NCBI RefSeq assembly: GCF_022512515.1
Contig: NZ_JAKWBK010000001.1
Location: 3,162,001-3,226,000, forward strand
DNA: 64,000 nucleotides
From: Paraniabella hibiscisoli
GTDB lineage: Bacteria > Bacteroidota > Bacteroidia > Chitinophagales > Chitinophagaceae
Direction of reading: 5' to 3'
Below, one piece after another: positions 1 through 10,393 of this stretch. The notes under the pieces were generated by a model. The model was given only the letters and a program-made list of their open reading frames with translations. It had not been told where the DNA came from and made no database searches. The position numbers and the translations under genes were made by a program. Numbering within the stretch: the first letter of the stretch is position 1; each line of letters opens with the position of its first letter.

Positions 1-883
1 CTGATAGGGTAGGGCAGTGATTTATTACCATTGCTATGAAAACAGTTTTGCCATCCCTGTGGCGATGTTGCGCCATCCCAAATTTGCCTTAGTGAAGTCT
101 CATAAGAGCCATCCCAGGATTGGCCATCTCCGTACAACGATAGCTCTTTAAATAAACTTTTATCGGCGGCTATCACTGTTGCAACAGGAATGGTATCTAT
201 AAAATTAGTAGCAAAAGTATCAATTGCTATACTATTAGGTGCATAGTATGATTGATAGGTAACCCGTGAACCGATCTTATAGTCAGGAATAATGATACTA
301 TTATCTCCGGCTTTGATATAAGCATCTTTTTCTGTTCCGGATAAGCTGGTGTAGCGAATTCGGGTTGTAATATTTACGGTGTCAGGTACCAGGAAATTGA
401 TCTTTAAACGGGATATATTCCCATTATCAAATCCGGTAGGACTGGCGTCCAACGGGCGGTTATAAAGGTTGTTTTGATAAGTAGATCCATATACCCGTGC
501 ATTTGAAATTTCTGTTGGTATAGACCTGTTACCTTTCTCGTCGTAAGAGTATACAAAGAATGAATAAGTATACTCCTGGAGGTTAGCTATGATGGTTTGT
601 ATGGTGTCTGTGGGGCGATGTGTGTTGGCCGGAACTATCAGAGAATCGGAGCCATTGTTCCAGAATACTACATACTTGCTGATACTCTGGTCGGGGCTTG
701 GGTTCCAGCCTAAAACGACTCTTTTGTTTCCTGGTCTTGCAAAAGCGTTGGTGATTTTGCCGGGATATTTTATCTCAGTATTGTTTAAAAAAGATTTAAA
801 GTCGTCAGGATCGGTGCTGCAGGCTGCAAAACTTAATAGTAATATTGCTACGGCCCAGCCGGTATATATTTTTGTTTGTTCAT
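1..883 (-). CDS. DUF4998-type surface lipoprotein, C-terminus beyond window
   Basis: Partial gene that runs off the left edge. After a short N-terminus the protein has a hydrophobic stretch ending in a lipobox (LLSFAAC), so it is probably an outer-membrane lipoprotein. The mature part resembles DUF4998 proteins: PGNKRVVLGWNPS, then a YVVFWNNGSDS strand and a YSFFVYSYDEKGNRS fibronectin-like strand. Such proteins usually sit last in SusC-SusD-DUF4959/5000 operons and are thought to bind glycan at the cell surface; that role is family inference. It follows the DUF5000 gene by about 30 bases on the same strand. The ATG at 883 reads only eleven codons before a stop. Adding one A to the A run near 867 joins it to the signal sequence, so I read this as a base-calling deletion. 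Confidence 0.7.
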
Positions 884-912
884 GACAATAAAATTTGTAG
901 TCAATCAATGCG

Positions 913-2168
913 TTACCTGGGATCTCCCCAAAATGACAGTTCGGCAATATTGAAAAAATTGTTAGTTAGGGATACATTCTGTAAACACTGGAGTCTTATA
1001 TAACGCACTTTAGGTAAGTCCAGCGAAAAGTCATAACTGAACCCGGCATTCCAGAACTGCAGATCCGCATCGGTATATTGCGGATTGGGTAAACCGGACG
1101 GTTTATCTTTTAACCTGAAGTAACCGAGATTGATCCAGCCATTGGCAGTTGCTTGTCCTACTGCAGGCAGGTTATCTGCATTGGGTAAGGTCTCGTCGGT
1201 TGGCGTAGAAGTTCTACCCCATAATACCCAGGTGAGGGGGCTCCTGCCTGCCATAGCCAGTTGCCGCTTCCGTCAATACCCCTGTTCCAAATGGTATATC
1301 GACTTAGCTTGGCGCTTTGCCCTATGTCGAAGGTAATGGTGGCCGGCCAAACCAAAGGTTGAATGGGTTGCTCCGTATGATAACCGGGTGAGCCGGTATT
1401 GCCGTTCCACAGGTTAGACATTACCCAGCCAAATCCTGTTCTTGCATCTGAAGGCAAACGGTATTCACTGAAGCGGGATTTGTCTATCAACGTTTCATAA
1501 ATAGGCTTTATAGTAGAGAAAACAGTGTCGGAAATATTTCCCCACTGATCTGTTACATAAATACCAAACTGCTTGGGAATGGTGTCGTATCCGCGCAGGC
1601 TATAACTAATAGAGTCAGAATTGGTATAGTTCTGATTTACAATCTCCAGTTGCCTGGTAGTCGCATCCTGTGCAATGGTTATAATACCGATGTTGGCTTT
1701 GAGTTTGTTTACCACGTCTATTTTTACGCCTCCGAAATCATTTCTCATCGATACGGTGGGTAATGCCAATAAATAGGGTGGGGTATCAGGACGTACCGTA
1801 ACAACGATGGAATCTGAGGATACATTAGCCCGGCTTACGGTTCTCAATACCACCTGGTACTCTTTACTTTCGGCAAAGCCACTCACCGTAATGCTATCAG
1901 AGTAGTAAGATGATTTGGTTTGCCGGCTTGCCGTATTATTGATCTTATAGTTGGCCTGTACGTACAGTATATTGTCAGATTTGGGTAAAGTGTAAGTGAT
2001 ATACGCGCCACCGTTAAAATTTACCACTTTTACATTAGATACCGGATCTGGCTTTGTTGTGTCGCCCGATACTGTATCATTATAATCGCTTACTTTTTGG
2101 CAGGCAACAAGTGTAAACAGTATCCCGAGGAAAAGGATGAGTAGTTTGCTATTGTTTGTAGTGAACAT
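913..2168 (-). CDS. DUF4959/DUF5126/DUF5000 lipoprotein of a Sus-type locus
   Basis: Secreted lipoprotein of about 418 residues. The N-terminus has a hydrophobic signal and lipobox (TLVACQK). A DUF4959-like domain follows at about residues 35-130 (DPVSNVKVVNFNGGAYITY), then a middle domain at about 130-230 (DUF5126-like) and a C-terminal DUF5000 (discoidin-like) domain from about 240. The last domain is marked by ITFDIGQSAKLSRYTIWNRG and ends in VRYIRLQC...ISELSFWGD-like strands. These proteins are usually encoded directly after SusD and are thought to help capture glycan at the surface. The reading frame shifts near 1237; restoring one C in the GCCCCC run joins AGAP to LTWVLWGRTSTP. It lies 19 bases after SusD and about 30 before the DUF4998 gene, so the four genes form one operon. 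Confidence 0.8.
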
Positions 2169-2186
2169 GGATATGAATTTTAACTG

Positions 2187-4098
2187 TTACCAATAAGGAG
2201 TTTGTACAAGATTAGGGTTGACCAGCATATCATAATCCTGTATAGGGAATAAGTAATCTCTTAGCCCAAAGGAAGGCTGATATACAGTTGAAAGCTGATA
2301 GTAGCCATTAACGGTTTTATTAAAAACGCTCCATCCCTGGAAGGGAGTAGATAATACGGCCTGTAGTTCCTTCCATCTGCGTAAGTCCCATCCTGCCTGT
2401 CCTTCAAAAGCAAGCTCAATTCTTCTTTCCTGGTGAATGATCTGGCGAAGCCCGTCTTTTGTATTAGGTTTTCCGGGTGTTCTTGAATATTTACTCCAGG
2501 CATTTACTACGCCTTCCAATCCGGCCTTTGCTCTTATCTGGTCAATGAGTGTGTAAACCTCGCTAGAAGGTCCATTTGCTTCATTTAAACATTCTGCATA
2601 TAAAAGATAAAGACCTGATAATCTCATAAAAGTCCAGGGATATTGAAACCATACCGAGTTTTGTCCCGGAACGGATAAGTAAGAAACCAGTTTTTGGGCC
2701 AGTATCCCGTAGCATTATACCGGAGTCTGTCAGGTGGAGCGGCAAAACCATCTACGGCATTTACATAGTTCGAAACCCGGTCATCAGTAGTACCGGAGCC
2801 AAACCAGTTGGCGCCATCAAAAGAAACACTGGCATAATACCGGGGCTCTCTAAAAAAATTACCCTTTGCGGTGGTATATCCTTTCCTTATATAGTAAAAA
2901 TGCTGGTCATCTCCAGTCTGCGTTTTATACCGGTTAGGAAAATCCCAGTTCTTGTCTTCATTAATAGGAACTCCATTATTTGTATAAAAGATCTCACTTT
3001 CTGCAATAGGTACCGAAAAGTTAGAGTAAACAGCAAATACATTAGCCGCAGCTTCGGACGTTACTCTCGGCATAGCCATGTATTGCCAGCCAAAATAAGG
3101 GTTTAAGGTCCATACCTGCTCCGAGTTCCAGCCGTCAACAAATGCACCCTGAAGCGTTAACAATTTTCGGGTAGTATCAGACATGCGTACAATATTGCCA
3201 ACTGTACGTAACTGGTAGAAGCTATTGCCGGCAGCCTGTGCTGCATCGATAGCTGCTTTACAGGCAGCTGCCGCCCGCTGCCATTTAGCGGGGTCTGTTG
3301 CTGTTGGGAAAAGATTAGTTCCGTCTTTCTTTTGAACCCTGCATAATCAGGATTGCCGTTAAACAAGGGGCTGGCTTGGGTGGTTAATACTTCTGCTTTG
3401 ACGGCCATTGCTATAGCCGATGTAACCCTGCCCGCTTCGGCTGCCGCATTCTGAATAGCCGGTGGCAAACCAGCCGCCGCTTCATCCAGTAAGTTCACCA
3501 CATAATTAAAACAGGAGTCTAAAGGTTGTTGCTCCTGCCTCACCTCCTGGGTAGTGGCATTAATGGCAATCGCTTTATCTGCAATAGGAATGGCACCATA
3601 CATCCTGATCAGCCAGTAGTGGTAGTAGGCCTTTAAAAATTTTGCCTCAGCTACCCAGCGTGTTTTCTGAAAAGTTTGTATGTCCAGCGGCACATTAATG
3701 TTGTCTATAAAAGTGTTACACATCCGGATGGATTCGTACAGTTTTAATCCCATGTTGTAACCATCCCAGTAGTTTAGAACCGGATTAGCACTGTTTTGTA
3801 AACCGCGCATAAGGTTAAAGCCTACATCGCCGCCTGCGCCGCCTAATGTGGTTTGGTCCTGCATATTTACAGGAAATAATACTTCCCCTGAGGATGTAAA
3901 TCCTGCATTGCGCCTAATGTCTGCCAACTGCTGCAAATTGGAATAGCAACCAAATAGATAAGCTTCTGTTTCATTGGCATTAGAAAATGAACTGCTCAGT
4001 GTGGCTACATTATCGGGAATCACATCGAGATACTTACCACAGGACGGTGCTGATAGCAGGAATATAGCAATCGTGATATAACTTAAAAGGACTTTCAT
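2187..4098 (-). CDS. RagB/SusD-family outer-membrane glycan-binding lipoprotein
   Basis: SusD-like lipoprotein of about 637 residues, the surface lid partner of the adjacent SusC porin. It has an export signal with lipobox (LLSAPSCGKYLD), the typical N-terminal SusD region (LDVIPDN..., ETEAYLFGCYSNL) and TPR-like helices (WVAEAKFLKAYYHYWLIRMYG). The C-terminus carries the usual SusD block (LYLLYAECLNEANG, IRAKAG, RRIELAFEGQAGWDLRRW, LFPI). Two frameshifts interrupt it, near 3325 and 2635. One extra A (KKKDGTNLFPTATDP) and one extra G (RYGFQYPWTFMRLSGLYLLYAE) restore a single conserved protein. It starts 22 bases after the SusC stop. The length is at the long end for SusD proteins, which is common outside starch loci. 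Confidence 0.88.
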
Positions 4099-4119
4099 TG
4101 TGTATTCTTTAAGTAGAAA

Positions 4120-7100
4120 TTAGAAGTTGAGTTTAAGCCCAAGGTTGTATACCTTCTGGATAGGATAGGCAAAGCCGTTGCCCGCCTGCTCTACATCCCA
4201 TAGTTTAAATTTGCTGAAGGTAATAAGGTTTAGTCCGCTGAAGTAGAGCCTCACATCATCCATGAAAACTTTTTTGGACCAGTTACGTGGCATGGTGACA
4301 CCGGCTTCCAAAGACTTTAATCTCAGGAAAGTGCCATCTCTGAGCCACCAGGTACTTTGTTGCTGGTTATTAGGAATGTCTATTACAGACAACCTGGGCC
4401 ATAAGGCATACAGGTTTTGGTTCTCTTCAGACCAATGATTATCTGCGTATGCCTGTAGTATTTGTGCATTGTTGGCGAAAGGAGCGGTACCAAAGCGTCC
4501 GCTTCCAAAATCTGTAGCGGAGGACGGGTCTATGAAGAATGATGATCTGGCCGACCCCTGGAAGAATGCACTGATGTCAAACATTTTATATCCAATCGAA
4601 AATCCAAATCCATAAATAACCTGCGGTGTAGAAGGTAACCCGATAGGTACCTGGTCGTCCTGGTTGATAATACCGTCTCCGTTAATGTCGCGGTATTTAA
4701 TATCACCGCCCATAGGAAGTGTATTGCCAAATTGCTGTATAGGAGAGTTGGCAGCTTCTTTGTCATCTACAAAAAGACGCTCAGCAATGTATCCAAAGGG
4801 TTGACCAATGGGCTGCCCCGAGTAAAAACGATAATTGTACCTGTATTCGGGCTCTTCCCAGTGTCCAACTTTATTGGAGGTCCAGGTTAAATTGCCCAAC
4901 ACAGAAGCCCATAAATCTTTACTGATCGTTTGTTTGTAGTTGACGTTTAAATCAATACCTTTTGAAGAAGCTGTTCCGAGGTTTGATTGGAGGTTGTTGT
5001 TGGCTGAGCCCTCAATACCAACTGTAATGGGTATATATCCTCTCCTGATAAGGATATCATACCGGTTTTCCTGGTATACTTCCGCTACTATATTCAGCTT
5101 GTCAAAGAAGGTGATCTCGGCGGCTAAATTTGATTTTTTTGATTTTTCCCAGGTTACATCAGGATTAGGATATGCGTAAATTGCGGTACCATTTTTTCCG
5201 ATAGAGTTATTGGTTCCAAAGACGGCGCCCGGGCCGCCATTAGGCTGTACGCTGGATAGGTAAAAGAATCTTTGACTCCCTATATTGTCGTTACCCACCA
5301 TTCCGTAGCTACCGCGCAGCTTCAGCCTGGTTATTACTTTAGAAATATTTTCACTCCAGAACTTTTCATTTGATACAACCCAGCCGGCGCCTACTGTTGG
5401 GAAGAAACCCCAGCGATGATCTGCCGCAAAGCGCTCTGACCCATTATATCCAAAGTTGAACTCAAAGAAATACTTATTACTATACGAGTAGCCTGCCCTT
5501 CCTGAAAATCCTAAGTTTCTGAAAGGTAATGAATAGAGTAATGAAGGGGCGTTCGTTAACGGATCATTGGCGTTGGGATTGATGGTTTGTTGCCTGGTAC
5601 CAACGAGGGAGGCAGTTACATTATGATCTTCGAAACGTTTGTCGTAGTCTAATCTACCCTGCATATACAAATAGGTATTTACACTTTTACCACCCGGGTT
5701 GAAATTCAGAAATTCCTGAGCCTGTCCTGGCTGGTTATTAAGCCAGTTTAGTGCATAACTGCCGGTTTGCAGATCGTATCGTTGAAGCGAATAGTAGAAG
5801 GGCAGGTAATTGCGACTTACATCTGAATAAGCGTACCGGTTGGTGCTGAACAAACCCGAGAAAACGAGACCCGGGGTTATAAAACTTAATTTTTGGTTGA
5901 GCTCAAACTGGGCGGACATGCGAGATTCGTTAAAGCTCTTGTATCCATACATTAATGAAGCATACGGATTGTTTTGCAGGCTTCCAGTGTTAGTTATATT
6001 GTTGCCAAAAAGGATATGCCTGGTATTACGGTTAGCACTATCAGGTAAATAGTAAGCTGGAAAATCAACCGGGTTGGCATGTAATACCTGGGAATAAAGA
6101 TCTGTGGCAAAAGAAGAACCCTGGTTAGAAATAGGACCTATGTAATCGTTAAAATTACCCCATAACCTAACGTTTACATCCGTAGTATTGGTGATTTTCA
6201 GACCCGTATTGGCCCTGAGCTGGTAATTCTCAAATTTCATTCCTGAGTTGAAATTATTGACAGGATTTACTTTTAGTATACCGTTATCGTTTGAATAGGA
6301 CCCGGCTATATAGTATTTCGCATTGGTATTTCCGCCACTTACACTAAAATTCGCCCTCTGTGTGGTTGTTCTGTCTTTAAACAGTTCATCCATCCAGTCT
6401 ACAGCAGGATATACATAGGGATTTGCTCCACCTGCTCCGTTAAGAGTATTCTGAGTGCCCTGTATCTTATTTTGATCATACCGGGGTGTTGCCAGGGGAT
6501 TTCTCGTGATCAGTGCTTCGTTGTATAGCTTCATATAACTGATAGGGTCGGCCAACTCTAAACTTTTTGTAGGCATGGAGTACGCTGTTTCAACACGCAG
6601 GTCCACTTTTGCCTTACCCATTTTACCATCTTTTGTAGTAACCAAAATAACGCCATTGGCGCCTCTGGCACCATACAGCGCTGCGGCGCTCGCATCCTTT
6701 AAAATAGAGAAGCTGGCAATATCATCCACCTGCAAACGTGCGAGGTCATTCGCTGATAGTTCTATATTATCTACCAGTATAAGCGGGCTCGCACTATATC
6801 CCAAAGTGGTTACGCCGCGGATAAAAAAGTTAGAATTGTCGAGCCCCGGCTGGCCTCCCCGCTGAAAAGAGATAACACCGGCTATTTTCCCCGCCATTGC
6901 ATTCGTTAAGTTACTTGCAGGTATTTTCAATTCTCCCGGCTGTATGGTGGTCACTGACCCAACCACTGCTTCTTTTCTTTCTTTTCGTCCGAAAGCAGTA
7001 ACTACTACTTCATCACCCGCCTGGAATACCGTTTGAGTCATGAGGATGTCTATACTCTTGGTGTCTACTGTAACATAGGCCGTTTCATCCGAAAACCCAA

Positions 7101-7368
7101 CGTAGGAAAAGCGCAAAGAGTCGCCGTCATTTACGTCCAGTACAAAACGTCCGTTTTTGTCGGTTGCTGTTCCAACCTTTTGTTTGTTTGAGATGATAAT
7201 ATTAACGCCGTCCATCATTTTTCCCGAACTATCTCTTACGGTTCCAATGATCGGTCTGGTTTGCGCCTGGGCCAGGCAGCAGGCTAAAAGCAAAGCTACC
7301 AGCATCCAGGTACGGCATAGAAAGGAGTTTCGTTTCCCTCCCGAAATACAAGGCAATCGGTTATTCAT
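4120..7368 (-). CDS. SusC/RagA-family TonB-dependent outer-membrane transporter
   Basis: Intact SusC-type transporter, about 1082 residues from the ATG at 7368; an in-frame TTG lies three codons upstream. Order of parts: signal peptide (MLVALLLACCLAQAQ), a carboxypeptidase-D-like regulatory domain at about 40-115 (IIGTVRDSSGKMMDGVNI), a plug domain (VVTAFGRKERKEAVVGS, ILKDASAAALYGARGANGVI), then the 22-strand barrel ending in an aromatic-rich C-terminus (KVYNLGLKLNF). No extended N-terminal STN domain is present, so no sigma/anti-sigma signalling is expected. It imports oligosaccharides together with the downstream SusD lipoprotein. It is one of the few long genes here with no frameshift. Substrate is unknown; the linked clan GH-D-like glycosidase suggests an alpha-galactoside-type glycan, which is inference. 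Confidence 0.93.
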   Translation of the reverse strand: MNNRLPCISGGKRNSFLCRTWMLVALLLACCLAQAQTRPIIGTVRDSSGKMMDGVNIIISNKQKVGTATDKNGRFVLDVNDGDSLRFSYVGFSDETAYVTVDTKSIDILMTQTVFQAGDEVVVTAFGRKERKEAVVGSVTTIQPGELKIPASNLTNAMAGKIAGVISFQRGGQPGLDNSNFFIRGVTTLGYSASPLILVDNIELSANDLARLQVDDIASFSILKDASAAALYGARGANGVILVTTKDGKMGKAKVDLRVETAYSMPTKSLELADPISYMKLYNEALITRNPLATPRYDQNKIQGTQNTLNGAGGANPYVYPAVDWMDELFKDRTTTQRANFSVSGGNTNAKYYIAGSYSNDNGILKVNPVNNFNSGMKFENYQLRANTGLKITNTTDVNVRLWGNFNDYIGPISNQGSSFATDLYSQVLHANPVDFPAYYLPDSANRNTRHILFGNNITNTGSLQNNPYASLMYGYKSFNESRMSAQFELNQKLSFITPGLVFSGLFSTNRYAYSDVSRNYLPFYYSLQRYDLQTGSYALNWLNNQPGQAQEFLNFNPGGKSVNTYLYMQGRLDYDKRFEDHNVTASLVGTRQQTINPNANDPLTNAPSLLYSLPFRNLGFSGRAGYSYSNKYFFEFNFGYNGSERFAADHRWGFFPTVGAGWVVSNEKFWSENISKVITRLKLRGSYGMVGNDNIGSQRFFYLSSVQPNGGPGAVFGTNNSIGKNGTAIYAYPNPDVTWEKSKKSNLAAEITFFDKLNIVAEVYQENRYDILIRRGYIPITVGIEGSANNNLQSNLGTASSKGIDLNVNYKQTISKDLWASVLGNLTWTSNKVGHWEEPEYRYNYRFYSGQPIGQPFGYIAERLFVDDKEAANSPIQQFGNTLPMGGDIKYRDINGDGIINQDDQVPIGLPSTPQVIYGFGFSIGYKMFDISAFFQGSARSSFFIDPSSATDFGSGRFGTAPFANNAQILQAYADNHWSEENQNLYALWPRLSVIDIPNNQQQSTWWLRDGTFLRLKSLEAGVTMPRNWSKKVFMDDVRLYFSGLNLITFSKFKLWDVEQAGNGFAYPIQKVYNLGLKLNF

Positions 7369-7420
7369 TTTAAGCAATTATTAAAAAAGTGAGTCAAGCA
7401 AATCAGTAAAAAGCAATCTG

Positions 7421-7469
7421 TACTATACTATACTATACCAAAATTAATATTTAATTTTTTACAAACAAA
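7421..7469 (-). promoter_or_regulatory. SusC promoter with TATAC repeat operator
   Basis: Reading on the minus strand, a TTTG-type -33 element (7462-7469) is followed by TAATTTTG (7439-7446), an exact match to the Bacteroidota -7 consensus TAnnTTTG. Directly after it lie tandem copies of GTATA (7421-7439; TACTATACTATACTATAC on the plus strand). The same TATACTATAC word occurs in the GntR-gene promoter near 10251. A repressor bound here would cover the transcription start. The promoter call is seen; the repressor assignment is inference. Confidence 0.55.
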
Positions 7470-7512
7470 TTTTTTTGGATTTATCTACATTTCAATCAGG
7501 ATGGCTAAATTA

Positions 7513-9167
7513 TCATGAACCTGCGGCTGGTACAATAGACATTTTTATGAAAAGAATGTACAATTCTCTGTGCGCTTCGCAATGCTTATTTTGCAATACC
7601 CAGGGGCGAAAAAGAAAGAACATTCCGGTCATTAAAGCAATCAGCAAAAAATAGTAGATATACCGCTGCTTCCAGGGAGTAAGATTCACTTTGGCGTGAT
7701 TCTCTATGACAAAGGGGTGTTCGCGGGGCATCCATCGGCCTATTAACAACATAAGCAGGCTGGTTACTATAAATAGTATCGCCAGTATATGAAGATAATG
7801 AAGGCCGGTATCAACGAACAGCTGGGTAGCGATATAAGTAGATACGAAGAAGATCAGTCCTGCTTTAGCCGCTATGGCCGGCACTTTACGGGTTATCAAA
7901 CCTACCAGCATAATGGTGAATACCGGTACACTAAAATAGCTGGCTACCTTTTGCAGGTAGCTGTAAAAGCCACCGCTAAAAAACATGATATAGGAGAGAA
8001 GATAATAGCAGTTAATGTAATCCCTAACTGGATGAGTCTTCCTCTTTGCACCAGTTTTTTGTCGTTAATTACATAGTTTCTTTTTCCAGCCAGGGTTTAT
8101 AAAGATTCATCGTAAATAACGTGCCGATACTGTTCAGGCCAGCGTTGAAAGTGCTTAAGGCTCCGCCAAACACAATTGCCGCAATAAGACCTGTAATGAG
8201 TGGAGGTAACGTGCCTGTAACCATTTTGGGAAAAACCTGCGTGGTGTTTTTCCAAACCAGGGTATAGCTGTAAGGCTATGAGTCCCGGTACATTTAAAAG
8301 GATTGGTGCAAATAGTTTTCCAACACAGGCCAGGGAAATACCTTTTTGGCTTTCTGCCAGGTTACGCGCCGCCAGCGACTGCTGAACAATATATTGCTCC
8401 ATGCCCCAGTAATAGATATTAATGATGAGCATGCCTGTGAATAGTGTGCCAAAGGGTATCGGCGTTCCAGGTTTTCCTATGGCGTTCAGATGCTCCCGGT
8501 TATTGCCCAGAAGCTTGTCAACACCAACGGTCAGACTCCCGTCTCCTAAAAACTTTAATCCAACCCAGGTGATCAGTATGCCGCCTGCTACCATGCTGAT
8601 CCCTTGTACTATATCATTAATAGTAATAGCTTTTAGTCCACCTAGTATGGCGTACAGGCAACCCGTTACACCAATAAAAGCTACCAGCAACCTGATAGTA
8701 GTGAAATAGTCGAGGCCCAATAAAGTGTCTAGCTGAAAAATACCATTCATAGCTACAGCACATCCATAGAGCACCGCTGGAACCAGGTTGATCGCATAGC
8801 TTAAAAGAAAGATAATGGATACCAGCCGCTGTGTTTGTTTGTCAAACCTGATTCCCAGGAAATCGGGAGTAGTCATCGCTCCGATTCGGAGATACACCGG
8901 CATTAAAAACTCCGACACCAGTATCATCGCCAATATAGAGCTCATGCCCCAGCACATAACCGTCATATTGGTAGTGTACACAAATTCGTTTTCGCCTACG
9001 AACTGGTTGGCGCTCATATTGGTTAAAAAGAGTGAGCAGCCCACCATCCAGAAATTAAGGCTTCTGCTTCCCAGGTAATGACCAACGGTCGTTTTGCTTT
9101 GCTTCCGGGTAGTATATACCGAAACTGCTGCAGCAATTACCAGTAAGAGGAAAAAGCTGATAAACAT
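7513..9167 (-). CDS. Sodium:solute symporter (SSS/SLC5 family)
   Basis: Inner-membrane transporter of about 550 residues that would import a released sugar with Na+. The N-terminal half is clear: a first membrane helix, then YLGSRSLNFWMVGCSLFLTNMSANQFVG (the SSS unwound-helix region), TPDFLGIRFDKQTQR, LYAILGGLKAITINDIVQG and IYYWGMEQYIVQQSLAARN. The C-terminal half continues in other frames (GLIAAIVFGGALSTFNAGLNSIGTLF, then the last helices). At least three single-base shifts break it between about 8270 and 7980. The length matches SGLT-like symporters of glycan loci. It lies between the GntR-type regulator and SusC on the same strand, so the likely substrate is the monosaccharide liberated by the locus enzymes. 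Confidence 0.85.
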
Positions 9168-9203
9168 AGTTAGAGTTTATAAATTAAAGAGAACCTCGCC
9201 TGA

Positions 9204-10198
9204 TCAGAACCGTGGGAATTGTTTCCTGTATTTTTTGCGATGAAGAATAAACTCCGCTGCTCTTTCCGCCATCGTTTCAAAACTGGTAGAATAGGTGGTA
9301 ATACCGTCAAATATGATCTCTTTTACAATTTCATCATTATGCGATAATATACCAAGATCCTTCCCAAGTTTTAGCTTTTTATGCTTGGCGTCCTTTAACA
9401 TCATCCATAGCTCTGCATTATTGATAGTGAAATATACATAGCCGGCTTCAATGGACCCTGGAATATATTCGGGCAGTATAGCGTGCCTGACTTTAAAATC
9501 TTTTACAAATTGTTGAAATGCCTGGAGGATTTCTTCAGGTGTATCTGAATTGGGCCGATGATAATACAGCATTTTTTTAAAACTCTTGATAGCGGGGGCC
9601 AGCTGGGCAAATGCAGCATACGATGAATGATAAAACTCCTGGGTGACATGAGAAACATCATTAGCCAGGGGCAAATGCCGGTCAATCATCAGGAATTTAT
9701 CCTTAGGTAAAGAGTTGAGGATGGCTCCTGATTTTTATGTGGAATGGGCGCTACCACATACATATTATACTTGCCACGTACCCGGTCAATAATGCTTTCG
9801 AAAACGTCGATATTATTGTGATGGAAAAAGATATCAATATGCGTTTGTTTACCCAGGCGATTTCTGAAGGTTTTATAAAATACTTCCTGGAAACTATCGA
9901 AAGCGAAGATGATCAATGCAATTCTGAGCTGGCTGCGGGTATTTTCCTTCGCCAGAAAAAAGCCTATCCTGTTTTTGGATTCTACTATGCCACGGCTGAT
10001 CAGCTCCTTATAAGCTTTGGCAATGGTTTCGCGGGCAAATCCTAACTCAGTAATTAAATTGTTGACAGAAGGAAGCATATCTCCTTTAGAAATGGCCTTG
10101 TTATCTACGGCATTTAGAAATCCCTGAACGAATTGTTCATGTTTGGATAGCCCGGAAATATGCTCCATTTCCCTGATATGATCGTATACGGTTTGCAT
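9204..10198 (-). CDS. GntR-family regulator with LacI-type sugar-binding domain
   Basis: Transcriptional regulator of about 331 residues. An N-terminal winged helix (about residues 15-85) carries the GntR signature (GDMLPSVNNLITELGFARETIAKAYKELISRGIVESK). The rest looks like a periplasmic-binding-protein fold (LRIALIIFAFDSFQEVFYKTF, then FVKDFKVRHAILPEYIPGSIEAGYVYF and LGKDLGILSHND). This architecture binds a sugar effector and is common next to Bacteroidota glycan loci. A frameshift near 9715 splits the two parts. It is the first gene of the minus-strand operon, starting 196 bases from the divergent glycosidase ATG. The intergenic palindrome at 10246-10280 is its probable operator. Effector unknown. 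Confidence 0.8.
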
Positions 10199-10245
10199 GG
10201 CAATTGTTATTATAGCAACAGTACATTACTATGCTGCTCTTTTTC

Positions 10246-10280
10246 AAAATTATACTATACTATTCTATTAGTATAATTTT
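10246..10280. promoter_or_regulatory. Perfect 12-bp inverted repeat, likely GntR operator
   Basis: AAAATTATACTA (10246-10257) is repeated as its exact reverse complement TAGTATAATTTT (10269-10280), with an 11-base spacer. It lies between the divergent GntR-type gene and the glycosidase. On the minus strand TAATTTTG (10245-10252), a consensus -7 box, overlaps the left arm, so binding would block the regulator's own promoter. The inner TATACTATAC word recurs before SusC. Confidence 0.6.
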
Positions 10281-10393
10281 TTTATTTTGCAGATAATTAT
10301 CCAGCGAAAGCGGACGATTGTCTATCCGATTTAATGAGCTTTTACTCATTTTTGAGAATGCCTGGCTCAGGGCATGCTTGCAAAATAAATGAT

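Noticed and set aside
7157..7384. Plus-strand open frame opposite the SusC N-terminus
   Set aside because: It is a shadow of the SusC signal and regulatory domain codons and has no motif or start context of its own.
7421..7440. Short CRISPR-like or microsatellite repeat
   Set aside because: The GTATA units are too few and without spacers; the position at a promoter fits an operator better.
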